Assembly (NCBI RefSeq): GCF_051348905.1
Contig: NW_027508062.1
Span: forward strand, 1 to 64,000
Direction: 5' to 3'
Length of the DNA: 64,000 nt
DNA from: Ranitomeya variabilis
Taxonomy: Eukaryota > Chordata > Amphibia > Anura > Dendrobatidae
The position numbers were made by a program, and so were the translations under genes. The notes under the pieces are model-generated. The model saw only the letters and a list, made by a program, of their open reading frames with translations. It did no database searches and was not told the DNA's origin. Below are positions 11,769 to 22,989 of this stretch, piece after piece (the first letter of the stretch is position 1; each line of letters begins with the position of its first letter).

Positions 11769-11804
<36 letters not shown>

Positions 11805-12018
11805 CATATTGAATGCAATGCAATGTTTGACAGACATAGGTGAAAGCAAGGCCAGGCAAGGCGCAGAAAATGTTGCAATTGGCCAGGAGAAATCAAACAA
11901 AATGCTACACTTGGCCTGAGAAAAGTGCTTCTTTGACCCTGAAATCAATTCCCATAAAGGGTTAAAAGACAACTCGCGCTGATTTCAATTCAATCTGTTT
12001 TTAGAAACTGGATCAGAG

Positions 12019-12209
12019 AAGGAGTGCACTGGTCCCGGAGATACTGCAATAACGGGTCAATGCGTGGAGTGGACAGAGCAAGCTCTTCTTCCATCTCCCT
12101 GTTCCAAAAATCCATTTAATATATGGTCCCCAAATAGGGGACGTATCAGATATTAAACTGATAAGAACAGATACTACACTTGATCTTAGCCAAAAGGCCG
12201 AGAAGCGAT
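12019..12209 (-). ncRNA. RNU2: U2 snRNA, copy 11
   Basis: Same as copy 1, with standard flanks. Confidence 0.95.
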
Positions 12210-12922
12210 ACCGAAGCCGCTGCGCCCCGTGGGCCGCACCAAGGCCTACCACCAATACCCATTGTGGAGACAGAGCAAAAGATTGCCGCAGGGAGGACAT
12301 TTTCAGAAACTCTGGAGGGAGGCCTTCTCAATGACAGTTCTGCTGTCAATGACAGTTCTGCTGTGTATGTGTGTCTGTGTGTGAGAGACGGAGAGTGTGT
12401 GTGTCTGTCTGTCTGTCTGTCTGTGTGTGAGTGTTTGTTCAAGCTGTGCACGACGCGTTTTGAATCTGCATAACTCCGCCTACTTTGACCACACCCTCCA
12501 GCCAGCCCCATTGTGACAGCACATGAATGTTCCGTGCTAAGATTCTATCTACTGCAGGCAGCGCACCTGGTTGGTGAAAAGCATTAGAATGCTCACACAC
12601 ACACAGGTGTAGATGGACAAGACAAGCCTATTCAAGATCAGCACAGGCACCATTTTTACTTACTTTTTTTCTTTTAAAAATGCATATAATACAACGCATT
12701 GAAAAACCGGTGGTCCACAAGAGGGAGACAATGTTTCAAAAAAGAATTCCTGCGGTCAGAAATGCAGTATGTATGGCAGAACTACTCATTGAATGCTTCA
12801 ATTTAAATAGCAAGTGCTGACAGACAGCAGGGGCCTAGTTTGGTAGCCGACACAGTATATTTGCAACACTGTAAGAAAGGCCTAAATCTTAACACACCTG
12901 TTGCAGCAACCAGTAAAGACAA

Positions 12923-12954
<32 letters not shown>

Positions 12955-13168
12955 CATATTGAATGCAATGCAATGTTTGACAGACATAGGTGAAAGCAAG
13001 GCCAGGCAAGGCGCAGAAAATGTTGCAATTGGCCAGGAGAAATCAAACAAAATGCTACACTTGGCCTGAGAAAAGTGCTTCTTTGACCCTGAAATCAATT
13101 CCCATAAAGGGTTAAAAGACAACTCGCGCTGATTTCAATTCAATCTGTTTTTAGAAACTGGATCAGAG

Positions 13169-13359
13169 AAGGAGTGCACTGGTCCCGGAGATACTGCAAT
13201 AACGGGTCAATGCGTGGAGTGGACAGAGCAAGCTCTTCTTCCATCTCCCTGTTCCAAAAATCCATTTAATATATGGTCCCCAAATAGGGGACGTATCAGA
13301 TATTAAACTGATAAGAACAGATACTACACTTGATCTTAGCCAAAAGGCCGAGAAGCGAT
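13169..13359 (-). ncRNA. RNU2: U2 snRNA, copy 12
   Basis: Same as copy 1. Its 3' spacer has seven TTGA repeats instead of eight. Confidence 0.95.
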
Positions 13360-14072
13360 ACCGAAGCCGCTGCGCCCCGTGGGCCGCACCAAGGCCTACC
13401 ACCAATACCCATTGTGGAGACAGAGCAAAAGATTGCCGCAGGGAGGACATTTTCAGAAACTCTGGAGGGAGGCCTTCTCAATGACAGTTCTGCTGTCAAT
13501 GACAGTTCTGCTGTGTATGTGTGTCTGTGTGTGAGAGACGGAGAGTGTGTGTGTCTGTCTGTCTGTCTGTCTGTGTGTGAGTGTTTGTTCAAGCTGTGCA
13601 CGACGCGTTTTGAATCTGCATAACTCCGCCTACTTTGACCACACCCTCCAGCCAGCCCCATTGTGACAGCACATGAATGTTCCGTGCTAAGATTCTATCT
13701 ACTGCAGGCAGCGCACCTGGTTGGTGAAAAGCATTAGAATGCTCACACACACACAGGTGTAGATGGACAAGACAAGCCTATTCAAGATCAGCACAGGCAC
13801 CATTTTTACTTACTTTTTTTCTTTTAAAAATGCATATAATACAACGCATTGAAAAACCGGTGGTCCACAAGAGGGAGACAATGTTTCAAAAAAGAATTCC
13901 TGCGGTCAGAAATGCAGTATGTATGGCAGAACTACTCATTGAATGCTTCAATTTAAATAGCAAGTGCTGACAGACAGCAGGGGCCTAGTTTGGTAGCCGA
14001 CACAGTATATTTGCAACACTGTAAGAAAGGCCTAAATCTTAACACACCTGTTGCAGCAACCAGTAAAGACAA

Positions 14073-14108
<36 letters not shown>

Positions 14109-14322
14109 CATATTGAATGCAATGCAATGTTTGACAGACATAGGTGAAAGCAAGGCCAGGCAAGGCGCAGAAAATGTTGCAATTGGCCAGGAGAAATCAA
14201 ACAAAATGCTACACTTGGCCTGAGAAAAGTGCTTCTTTGACCCTGAAATCAATTCCCATAAAGGGTTAAAAGACAACTCGCGCTGATTTCAATTCAATCT
14301 GTTTTTAGAAACTGGATCAGAG

Positions 14323-14513
14323 AAGGAGTGCACTGGTCCCGGAGATACTGCAATAACGGGTCAATGCGTGGAGTGGACAGAGCAAGCTCTTCTTCCATCT
14401 CCCTGTTCCAAAAATCCATTTAATATATGGTCCCCAAATAGGGGACGTATCAGATATTAAACTGATAAGAACAGATACTACACTTGATCTTAGCCAAAAG
14501 GCCGAGAAGCGAT
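14323..14513 (-). ncRNA. RNU2: U2 snRNA, copy 13
   Basis: Same as copy 1, with standard flanks. Confidence 0.95.
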
Positions 14514-15226
14514 ACCGAAGCCGCTGCGCCCCGTGGGCCGCACCAAGGCCTACCACCAATACCCATTGTGGAGACAGAGCAAAAGATTGCCGCAGGGAGG
14601 ACATTTTCAGAAACTCTGGAGGGAGGCCTTCTCAATGACAGTTCTGCTGTCAATGACAGTTCTGCTGTGTATGTGTGTCTGTGTGTGAGAGACGGAGAGT
14701 GTGTGTGTCTGTCTGTCTGTCTGTCTGTGTGTGAGTGTTTGTTCAAGCTGTGCACGACGCGTTTTGAATCTGCATAACTCCGCCTACTTTGACCACACCC
14801 TCCAGCCAGCCCCATTGTGACAGCACATGAATGTTCCGTGCTAAGATTCTATCTACTGCAGGCAGCGCACCTGGTTGGTGAAAAGCATTAGAATGCTCAC
14901 ACACACACAGGTGTAGATGGACAAGACAAGCCTATTCAAGATCAGCACAGGCACCATTTTTACTTACTTTTTTTCTTTTAAAAATGCATATAATACAACG
15001 CATTGAAAAACCGGTGGTCCACAAGAGGGAGACAATGTTTCAAAAAAGAATTCCTGCGGTCAGAAATGCAGTATGTATGGCAGAACTACTCATTGAATGC
15101 TTCAATTTAAATAGCAAGTGCTGACAGACAGCAGGGGCCTAGTTTGGTAGCCGACACAGTATATTTGCAACACTGTAAGAAAGGCCTAAATCTTAACACA
15201 CCTGTTGCAGCAACCAGTAAAGACAA

Positions 15227-15262
<36 letters not shown>

Positions 15263-15476
15263 CATATTGAATGCAATGCAATGTTTGACAGACATAGGTG
15301 AAAGCAAGGCCAGGCAAGGCGCAGAAAATGTTGCAATTGGCCAGGAGAAATCAAACAAAATGCTACACTTGGCCTGAGAAAAGTGCTTCTTTGACCCTGA
15401 AATCAATTCCCATAAAGGGTTAAAAGACAACTCGCGCTGATTTCAATTCAATCTGTTTTTAGAAACTGGATCAGAG

Positions 15477-15667
15477 AAGGAGTGCACTGGTCCCGGAGAT
15501 ACTGCAATAACGGGTCAATGCGTGGAGTGGACAGAGCAAGCTCTTCTTCCATCTCCCTGTTCCAAAAATCCATTTAATATATGGTCCCCAAATAGGGGAC
15601 GTATCAGATATTAAACTGATAAGAACAGATACTACACTTGATCTTAGCCAAAAGGCCGAGAAGCGAT
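15477..15667 (-). ncRNA. RNU2: U2 snRNA, copy 14
   Basis: Same as copy 1, with standard flanks. Confidence 0.95.
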
Positions 15668-16380
15668 ACCGAAGCCGCTGCGCCCCGTGGGCCGCACCAA
15701 GGCCTACCACCAATACCCATTGTGGAGACAGAGCAAAAGATTGCCGCAGGGAGGACATTTTCAGAAACTCTGGAGGGAGGCCTTCTCAATGACAGTTCTG
15801 CTGTCAATGACAGTTCTGCTGTGTATGTGTGTCTGTGTGTGAGAGACGGAGAGTGTGTGTGTCTGTCTGTCTGTCTGTCTGTGTGTGAGTGTTTGTTCAA
15901 GCTGTGCACGACGCGTTTTGAATCTGCATAACTCCGCCTACTTTGACCACACCCTCCAGCCAGCCCCATTGTGACAGCACATGAATGTTCCGTGCTAAGA
16001 TTCTATCTACTGCAGGCAGCGCACCTGGTTGGTGAAAAGCATTAGAATGCTCACACACACACAGGTGTAGATGGACAAGACAAGCCTATTCAAGATCAGC
16101 ACAGGCACCATTTTTACTTACTTTTTTTCTTTTAAAAATGCATATAATACAACGCATTGAAAAACCGGTGGTCCACAAGAGGGAGACAATGTTTCAAAAA
16201 AGAATTCCTGCGGTCAGAAATGCAGTATGTATGGCAGAACTACTCATTGAATGCTTCAATTTAAATAGCAAGTGCTGACAGACAGCAGGGGCCTAGTTTG
16301 GTAGCCGACACAGTATATTTGCAACACTGTAAGAAAGGCCTAAATCTTAACACACCTGTTGCAGCAACCAGTAAAGACAA

Positions 16381-16416
<36 letters not shown>

Positions 16417-16630
16417 CATATTGAATGCAATGCAATGTTTGACAGACATAGGTGAAAGCAAGGCCAGGCAAGGCGCAGAAAATGTTGCAATTGGCCAGGA
16501 GAAATCAAACAAAATGCTACACTTGGCCTGAGAAAAGTGCTTCTTTGACCCTGAAATCAATTCCCATAAAGGGTTAAAAGACAACTCGCGCTGATTTCAA
16601 TTCAATCTGTTTTTAGAAACTGGATCAGAG

Positions 16631-16821
16631 AAGGAGTGCACTGGTCCCGGAGATACTGCAATAACGGGTCAATGCGTGGAGTGGACAGAGCAAGCTCTTC
16701 TTCCATCTCCCTGTTCCAAAAATCCATTTAATATATGGTCCCCAAATAGGGGACGTATCAGATATTAAACTGATAAGAACAGATACTACACTTGATCTTA
16801 GCCAAAAGGCCGAGAAGCGAT
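16631..16821 (-). ncRNA. RNU2: U2 snRNA, copy 15
   Basis: Same as copy 1. It is the last intact copy before the small insertion. Confidence 0.95.
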
Positions 16822-17534
16822 ACCGAAGCCGCTGCGCCCCGTGGGCCGCACCAAGGCCTACCACCAATACCCATTGTGGAGACAGAGCAAAAGATTGCCG
16901 CAGGGAGGACATTTTCAGAAACTCTGGAGGGAGGCCTTCTCAATGACAGTTCTGCTGTCAATGACAGTTCTGCTGTGTATGTGTGTCTGTGTGTGAGAGA
17001 CGGAGAGTGTGTGTGTCTGTCTGTCTGTCTGTCTGTGTGTGAGTGTTTGTTCAAGCTGTGCACGACGCGTTTTGAATCTGCATAACTCCGCCTACTTTGA
17101 CCACACCCTCCAGCCAGCCCCATTGTGACAGCACATGAATGTTCCGTGCTAAGATTCTATCTACTGCAGGCAGCGCACCTGGTTGGTGAAAAGCATTAGA
17201 ATGCTCACACACACACAGGTGTAGATGGACAAGACAAGCCTATTCAAGATCAGCACAGGCACCATTTTTACTTACTTTTTTTCTTTTAAAAATGCATATA
17301 ATACAACGCATTGAAAAACCGGTGGTCCACAAGAGGGAGACAATGTTTCAAAAAAGAATTCCTGCGGTCAGAAATGCAGTATGTATGGCAGAACTACTCA
17401 TTGAATGCTTCAATTTAAATAGCAAGTGCTGACAGACAGCAGGGGCCTAGTTTGGTAGCCGACACAGTATATTTGCAACACTGTAAGAAAGGCCTAAATC
17501 TTAACACACCTGTTGCAGCAACCAGTAAAGACAA

Positions 17535-17570
<36 letters not shown>

Positions 17571-17784
17571 CATATTGAATGCAATGCAATGTTTGACAGA
17601 CATAGGTGAAAGCAAGGCCAGGCAAGGCGCAGAAAATGTTGCAATTGGCCAGGAGAAATCAAACAAAATGCTACACTTGGCCTGAGAAAAGTGCTTCTTT
17701 GACCCTGAAATCAATTCCCATAAAGGGTTAAAAGACAACTCGCGCTGATTTCAATTCAATCTGTTTTTAGAAACTGGATCAGAG

Positions 17785-17933
17785 AAGGAGTGCACTGGTC
17801 CCGGAGATACTGCAATAACGGGTCAATGCGTGGAGTGGACAGAGCAAGCTCTTCTTCCATCTCCCTGTTCCAAAAATCCATTTAATATATGGTCCCCAAA
17901 TAGGGGACGTATCAGATATTAAACTGATAAGAA

Positions 17934-17938
<5 letters not shown>
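17785..17938 (-). pseudogene. RNU2: U2 snRNA copy 16, 3' part (nt 38-191)
   Basis: The U2 sequence runs normally from its 3' end to nt 38 (the last A of GTAGTA) and then meets the A tail of the inserted element. The 3' box beyond it is intact. Separated from its first 37 nt by 1743 bp, this copy cannot give a normal U2 RNA. Confidence 0.95.

Positions 17939-17989
<51 letters not shown>
17939..17989 (-). repeat. poly(A) tail of the small element
   Basis: 51 uninterrupted T on the plus strand, directly abutting U2 nt 38. This is the retrotransposon A tail, and it marks the first-strand priming site. Confidence 0.95.
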
Positions 17990-18241
17990 CCAGATACACT
18001 CAGATTACAAGTACCATCACACATATTTGTATACATATGATGATGGACCAAATCCATCATCGTGTTCAAATATATTTCAAGTTATTTAATTTTTAACTTT
18101 TTGTTTTAAGGAAATAAACAAAAAACAAATACATTCCAAAAACAGATATTACAAAAAGTATGTTACAAAATTACTATTACTTAGAACTAAATTTTATACA
18201 CATGAAACAGAATCAATACCACTTCCTAGTTTTCCCACATA
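17990..18241 (-). other. 3' UTR of the small element with terminal hairpin
   Basis: A-T-rich non-coding stretch between the ORF1 stop and the A tail. In the RNA a perfect 9-bp stem with a 5-nt loop forms 50-73 nt before the tail (GATGATGGA at 18053-18061 pairing with TCCATCATC at 18039-18047). LINE reverse transcriptases often recognise a 3' stem-loop of their own RNA. The sequence is unrelated by eye to the 3' UTR of the large element. Confidence 0.7.
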
Positions 18242-19456
18242 TTACGGTATCATTCCTCCTCTAACTGCAAAGATCGCTAAATAATCCAACATAGACTCTG
18301 ACACACCAGATGGAGAAGCCATCTCTCCCTCTGTGTGTACTCTTAACGCTTTAACCACTTTATACGTTATAAAAAATCTTTCTGGATCATTAGCAAGACT
18401 GCTCTTAATCTTTTCATGTAACTCTTGAAAAACAACTCCAATTTCCTTCATACTTGTCAACTCTTCTTTCAATGTAGGAAGCAAAGGAAGCTCCCTTGCT
18501 TTTTCCCATACACTCTTCTCCTTTTTACCTCCAAATACTGATGTGGACAACCCAGAAATGTTATCCTTCTTAGTCCTTTTTATTACCAGTGTCGAACTTT
18601 CCTCAACAATCTCTTCAGGTTCTAAATCTTCCACTTGACATTCTGTGTCACCCCATTGTACTTTATGTTCTTCTTTTTCCTCTTTTCCCTTTTCCTCTAT
18701 ACCACTCGTACTTATATTTAATCTCACCTCCTGCACCTGTTTTTCCCTCCTTCTCTCCGGACACTCTCTAAATAAATGGCCCTTCCCTCCACATAGGTTA
18801 CAGACCTTCCCTTCTTGACAGTCTGCAAACACATGGCCTTCGTTTAAACATTTGGAGCACACAATCTTCGTACAATCTTCCGCAACATGACCATACTGCT
18901 TACAATTCTTACAGAAGACACCCATACCTGCAAAAAAAAGATCACCTGTTGCACTTCCCACTTTAAACCTTGCTGGTGGCAAAAACCAATTTCCACTACC
19001 GTCTTTTCTAAGTTTACAAACAAATTTCCATTTGCCAGTCCAAAAACCATGCGAGTTCATCACTTTTCCTTTTCTTTCTTCTATCTCACAGAATTTCCTC
19101 AGAAAACACTCAATGTCATTTTCCTTCACATATGGAGAATACATTTTTACAATAAACATCTTGCGATTTACTTCAAAATGAGGAATTACCTTCACCCCAT
19201 CCATTCTTGGATCCGTCTTCCTCTCACACCATCGCTCCAGAAACTGCAGATAATAAACTTCTTGACAAAAAGTAATATCAAAATGCCCACGTCTTGGGTA
19301 ATCCATAATTGATAGAATCCATGATCTATCCAATTGAAACAAACCTAAAAGAAGTTCCTTAATCACGAAGTCCAGATTCTTCACATCTTTCATGTTCTCG
19401 TCCATCGCAAACCGTACTGCATTCTTTGTCCTCATATAACCCGGTATCTCTTCCAT
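18242..19456 (-). CDS. ORF1 (gag-like, three CCHC zinc knuckles) of the small element
   Basis: 404 aa from the first ATG at 19456. The frame stays open further upstream to a stop at 19556-19558, but with no ATG; a GTG at 19477 is not a plausible eukaryotic start. The chosen start has ME in the same alignment position as the ORF1 start of the large element. An N-terminal core (ILSI.DYPRRG..DITF, about residues 47-63) and the segment LPPARFK-G leading into the zinc knuckles are shared with the large element. The knuckles are CX2CX4HX4C at about residues 182-195, 200-213 and 219-232. The C-terminal 170 residues are acidic and charged and do not resemble the other ORF1. Family role: nucleic-acid-binding RNP protein of LINE elements. 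No stop or frame break is seen, so it may still be expressed. Confidence 0.85.
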   Translation of the reverse strand: MEEIPGYMRTKNAVRFAMDENMKDVKNLDFVIKELLLGLFQLDRSWILSIMDYPRRGHFDITFCQEVYYLQFLERWCERKTDPRMDGVKVIPHFEVNRKMFIVKMYSPYVKENDIECFLRKFCEIEERKGKVMNSHGFWTGKWKFVCKLRKDGSGNWFLPPARFKVGSATGDLFFAGMGVFCKNCKQYGHVAEDCTKIVCSKCLNEGHVFADCQEGKVCNLCGGKGHLFRECPERRREKQVQEVRLNISTSGIEEKGKEEKEEHKVQWGDTECQVEDLEPEEIVEESSTLVIKRTKKDNISGLSTSVFGGKKEKSVWEKARELPLLPTLKEELTSMKEIGVVFQELHEKIKSSLANDPERFFITYKVVKALRVHTEGEMASPSGVSESMLDYLAIFAVRGGMIP

Positions 19457-19546
19457 CTTCAAGGTTACCAAAACCACGAACGTTCTCCAGAAAACGACCT
19501 TCAGACACCTTTTCCAAGGTGACCCGGTAGGTGATCGCCTCTCGTT

Positions 19547-19645
19547 GCCCAGGGACTAAGCCGGCTCCCCAATAGCAGCAGGGGGGTGAAGCCACACCGC
19601 TAGATGCAGCGATCCCCCCAGGCCAAGGAGTCGGGTACCCTGGGC
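19547..19645 (-). other. folded RNA domain in 5' UTR of the small element
   Basis: In the RNA (minus strand) four nested helices can form. Outer: GCCCAGGG with CCCTGGGC (19638-19645 / 19547-19554), 8 bp perfect. Second: CCGACTCC with GGAGCCGG (19627-19634 / 19561-19568), one A-C mismatch. Third: GGGGGG with CCCCCC (19614-19619 / 19581-19586). Apical: CGCT with AGCG (19608-19611 / 19598-19601). The conserved single-stranded parts TTGGCCT and TGCTATT flank the second and third helices. Pairing was found by eye; function is unknown. Confidence 0.6.
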
Positions 19646-19681
19646 ACCTCAGGCCAGACCAAGTGCAGCAACAATCAAGCC

Positions 19682-19718
19682 ACTACACTTGATCTTAGCC
19701 AAAAGGCCGAGAAGCGAT
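19682..19718 (-). pseudogene. RNU2: U2 snRNA copy 16, 5' part (nt 1-37)
   Basis: The first 37 nt of U2, ending GTAGT. The normal upstream promoter region is intact, so transcription starting here would run straight into the 5' end of the element. Confidence 0.95.
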
Positions 19719-20431
19719 ACCGAAGCCGCTGCGCCCCGTGGGCCGCACCAAGGCCTACCACCAATACCCATTGTGGAGACAGAGCAAAAGATTGCCGCAG
19801 GGAGGACATTTTCAGAAACTCTGGAGGGAGGCCTTCTCAATGACAGTTCTGCTGTCAATGACAGTTCTGCTGTGTATGTGTGTCTGTGTGTGAGAGACGG
19901 AGAGTGTGTGTGTCTGTCTGTCTGTCTGTCTGTGTGTGAGTGTTTGTTCAAGCTGTGCACGACGCGTTTTGAATCTGCATAACTCCGCCTACTTTGACCA
20001 CACCCTCCAGCCAGCCCCATTGTGACAGCACATGAATGTTCCGTGCTAAGATTCTATCTACTGCAGGCAGCGCACCTGGTTGGTGAAAAGCATTAGAATG
20101 CTCACACACACACAGGTGTAGATGGACAAGACAAGCCTATTCAAGATCAGCACAGGCACCATTTTTACTTACTTTTTTTCTTTTAAAAATGCATATAATA
20201 CAACGCATTGAAAAACCGGTGGTCCACAAGAGGGAGACAATGTTTCAAAAAAGAATTCCTGCGGTCAGAAATGCAGTATGTATGGCAGAACTACTCATTG
20301 AATGCTTCAATTTAAATAGCAAGTGCTGACAGACAGCAGGGGCCTAGTTTGGTAGCCGACACAGTATATTTGCAACACTGTAAGAAAGGCCTAAATCTTA
20401 ACACACCTGTTGCAGCAACCAGTAAAGACAA

Positions 20432-20467
<36 letters not shown>

Positions 20468-20681
20468 CATATTGAATGCAATGCAATGTTTGACAGACAT
20501 AGGTGAAAGCAAGGCCAGGCAAGGCGCAGAAAATGTTGCAATTGGCCAGGAGAAATCAAACAAAATGCTACACTTGGCCTGAGAAAAGTGCTTCTTTGAC
20601 CCTGAAATCAATTCCCATAAAGGGTTAAAAGACAACTCGCGCTGATTTCAATTCAATCTGTTTTTAGAAACTGGATCAGAG

Positions 20682-20872
20682 AAGGAGTGCACTGGTCCCG
20701 GAGATACTGCAATAACGGGTCAATGCGTGGAGTGGACAGAGCAAGCTCTTCTTCCATCTCCCTGTTCCAAAAATCCATTTAATATATGGTCCCCAAATAG
20801 GGGACGTATCAGATATTAAACTGATAAGAACAGATACTACACTTGATCTTAGCCAAAAGGCCGAGAAGCGAT
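20682..20872 (-). ncRNA. RNU2: U2 snRNA, copy 17
   Basis: Same as copy 1. It is the first intact copy right of the small insertion. Confidence 0.95.
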
Positions 20873-21585
20873 ACCGAAGCCGCTGCGCCCCGTGGGCCGC
20901 ACCAAGGCCTACCACCAATACCCATTGTGGAGACAGAGCAAAAGATTGCCGCAGGGAGGACATTTTCAGAAACTCTGGAGGGAGGCCTTCTCAATGACAG
21001 TTCTGCTGTCAATGACAGTTCTGCTGTGTATGTGTGTCTGTGTGTGAGAGACGGAGAGTGTGTGTGTCTGTCTGTCTGTCTGTCTGTGTGTGAGTGTTTG
21101 TTCAAGCTGTGCACGACGCGTTTTGAATCTGCATAACTCCGCCTACTTTGACCACACCCTCCAGCCAGCCCCATTGTGACAGCACATGAATGTTCCGTGC
21201 TAAGATTCTATCTACTGCAGGCAGCGCACCTGGTTGGTGAAAAGCATTAGAATGCTCACACACACACAGGTGTAGATGGACAAGACAAGCCTATTCAAGA
21301 TCAGCACAGGCACCATTTTTACTTACTTTTTTTCTTTTAAAAATGCATATAATACAACGCATTGAAAAACCGGTGGTCCACAAGAGGGAGACAATGTTTC
21401 AAAAAAGAATTCCTGCGGTCAGAAATGCAGTATGTATGGCAGAACTACTCATTGAATGCTTCAATTTAAATAGCAAGTGCTGACAGACAGCAGGGGCCTA
21501 GTTTGGTAGCCGACACAGTATATTTGCAACACTGTAAGAAAGGCCTAAATCTTAACACACCTGTTGCAGCAACCAGTAAAGACAA

Positions 21586-21621
<36 letters not shown>

Positions 21622-21835
21622 CATATTGAATGCAATGCAATGTTTGACAGACATAGGTGAAAGCAAGGCCAGGCAAGGCGCAGAAAATGTTGCAATTGGC
21701 CAGGAGAAATCAAACAAAATGCTACACTTGGCCTGAGAAAAGTGCTTCTTTGACCCTGAAATCAATTCCCATAAAGGGTTAAAAGACAACTCGCGCTGAT
21801 TTCAATTCAATCTGTTTTTAGAAACTGGATCAGAG

Positions 21836-22026
21836 AAGGAGTGCACTGGTCCCGGAGATACTGCAATAACGGGTCAATGCGTGGAGTGGACAGAGCAAGC
21901 TCTTCTTCCATCTCCCTGTTCCAAAAATCCATTTAATATATGGTCCCCAAATAGGGGACGTATCAGATATTAAACTGATAAGAACAGATACTACACTTGA
22001 TCTTAGCCAAAAGGCCGAGAAGCGAT
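21836..22026 (-). ncRNA. RNU2: U2 snRNA, copy 18
   Basis: Same as copy 1, with standard flanks. Confidence 0.95.
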
Positions 22027-22739
22027 ACCGAAGCCGCTGCGCCCCGTGGGCCGCACCAAGGCCTACCACCAATACCCATTGTGGAGACAGAGCAAAAGAT
22101 TGCCGCAGGGAGGACATTTTCAGAAACTCTGGAGGGAGGCCTTCTCAATGACAGTTCTGCTGTCAATGACAGTTCTGCTGTGTATGTGTGTCTGTGTGTG
22201 AGAGACGGAGAGTGTGTGTGTCTGTCTGTCTGTCTGTCTGTGTGTGAGTGTTTGTTCAAGCTGTGCACGACGCGTTTTGAATCTGCATAACTCCGCCTAC
22301 TTTGACCACACCCTCCAGCCAGCCCCATTGTGACAGCACATGAATGTTCCGTGCTAAGATTCTATCTACTGCAGGCAGCGCACCTGGTTGGTGAAAAGCA
22401 TTAGAATGCTCACACACACACAGGTGTAGATGGACAAGACAAGCCTATTCAAGATCAGCACAGGCACCATTTTTACTTACTTTTTTTCTTTTAAAAATGC
22501 ATATAATACAACGCATTGAAAAACCGGTGGTCCACAAGAGGGAGACAATGTTTCAAAAAAGAATTCCTGCGGTCAGAAATGCAGTATGTATGGCAGAACT
22601 ACTCATTGAATGCTTCAATTTAAATAGCAAGTGCTGACAGACAGCAGGGGCCTAGTTTGGTAGCCGACACAGTATATTTGCAACACTGTAAGAAAGGCCT
22701 AAATCTTAACACACCTGTTGCAGCAACCAGTAAAGACAA

Positions 22740-22775
<36 letters not shown>

Positions 22776-22989
22776 CATATTGAATGCAATGCAATGTTTG
22801 ACAGACATAGGTGAAAGCAAGGCCAGGCAAGGCGCAGAAAATGTTGCAATTGGCCAGGAGAAATCAAACAAAATGCTACACTTGGCCTGAGAAAAGTGCT
22901 TCTTTGACCCTGAAATCAATTCCCATAAAGGGTTAAAAGACAACTCGCGCTGATTTCAATTCAATCTGTTTTTAGAAACTGGATCAGAG

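Larger units (their letters stand above)
1..17938 (-). repeat. U2 snRNA tandem array, block 1
   Basis: Head-to-tail 1154-bp units, all in one orientation, holding U2 copies 1-15 and the 3' part of copy 16. Unit lengths between successive U2 genes are 1153, 1152, 1154, 1154, 1150 and then 1154 bp, except one more 1150-bp step before copy 12. The 1150-bp steps come from one lost TTGA repeat. The 1152/1153-bp steps come from one-base contractions. Otherwise the units look identical by eye, as expected for a multigene array under concerted evolution. The block starts inside a unit, so the array continues to the left. Confidence 0.97.
17939..19681 (-). mobile_element. ORF1-only Keno-like non-LTR retrotransposon in U2
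   Basis: A 1743-bp insertion in U2 copy 16, in the same orientation as U2. Order from its 5' end: a 5' UTR of 225 nt, one gag-like ORF1, a 3' UTR of about 250 nt and a pure 51-nt A tail. No U2 base is lost or duplicated. The 5' UTR is clearly related to that of the large element at 34684-39953: shared stretches around GGACTAAGCC, AATAGCA, CCAGGCCAAGGAG and GGGTACCC, and ATG-to-5'-end distances of 225 versus 220 nt. The 5' end therefore looks complete. There is no endonuclease or reverse transcriptase between ORF1 and the tail. It is either a non-autonomous half-element comparable to mammalian HAL1 or an internally deleted copy of an autonomous family. Assignment to Keno (Tx1 clade, U2-specific) rests on target, ORF1 type and likeness to the large element. 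Confidence 0.85.

Noticed and set aside
18887-19312. 141-codon plus-strand open frame antisense to ORF1 of the small element
   Set aside because: It has no recognisable domain and lies opposite the zinc-knuckle region of a well-supported ORF1.
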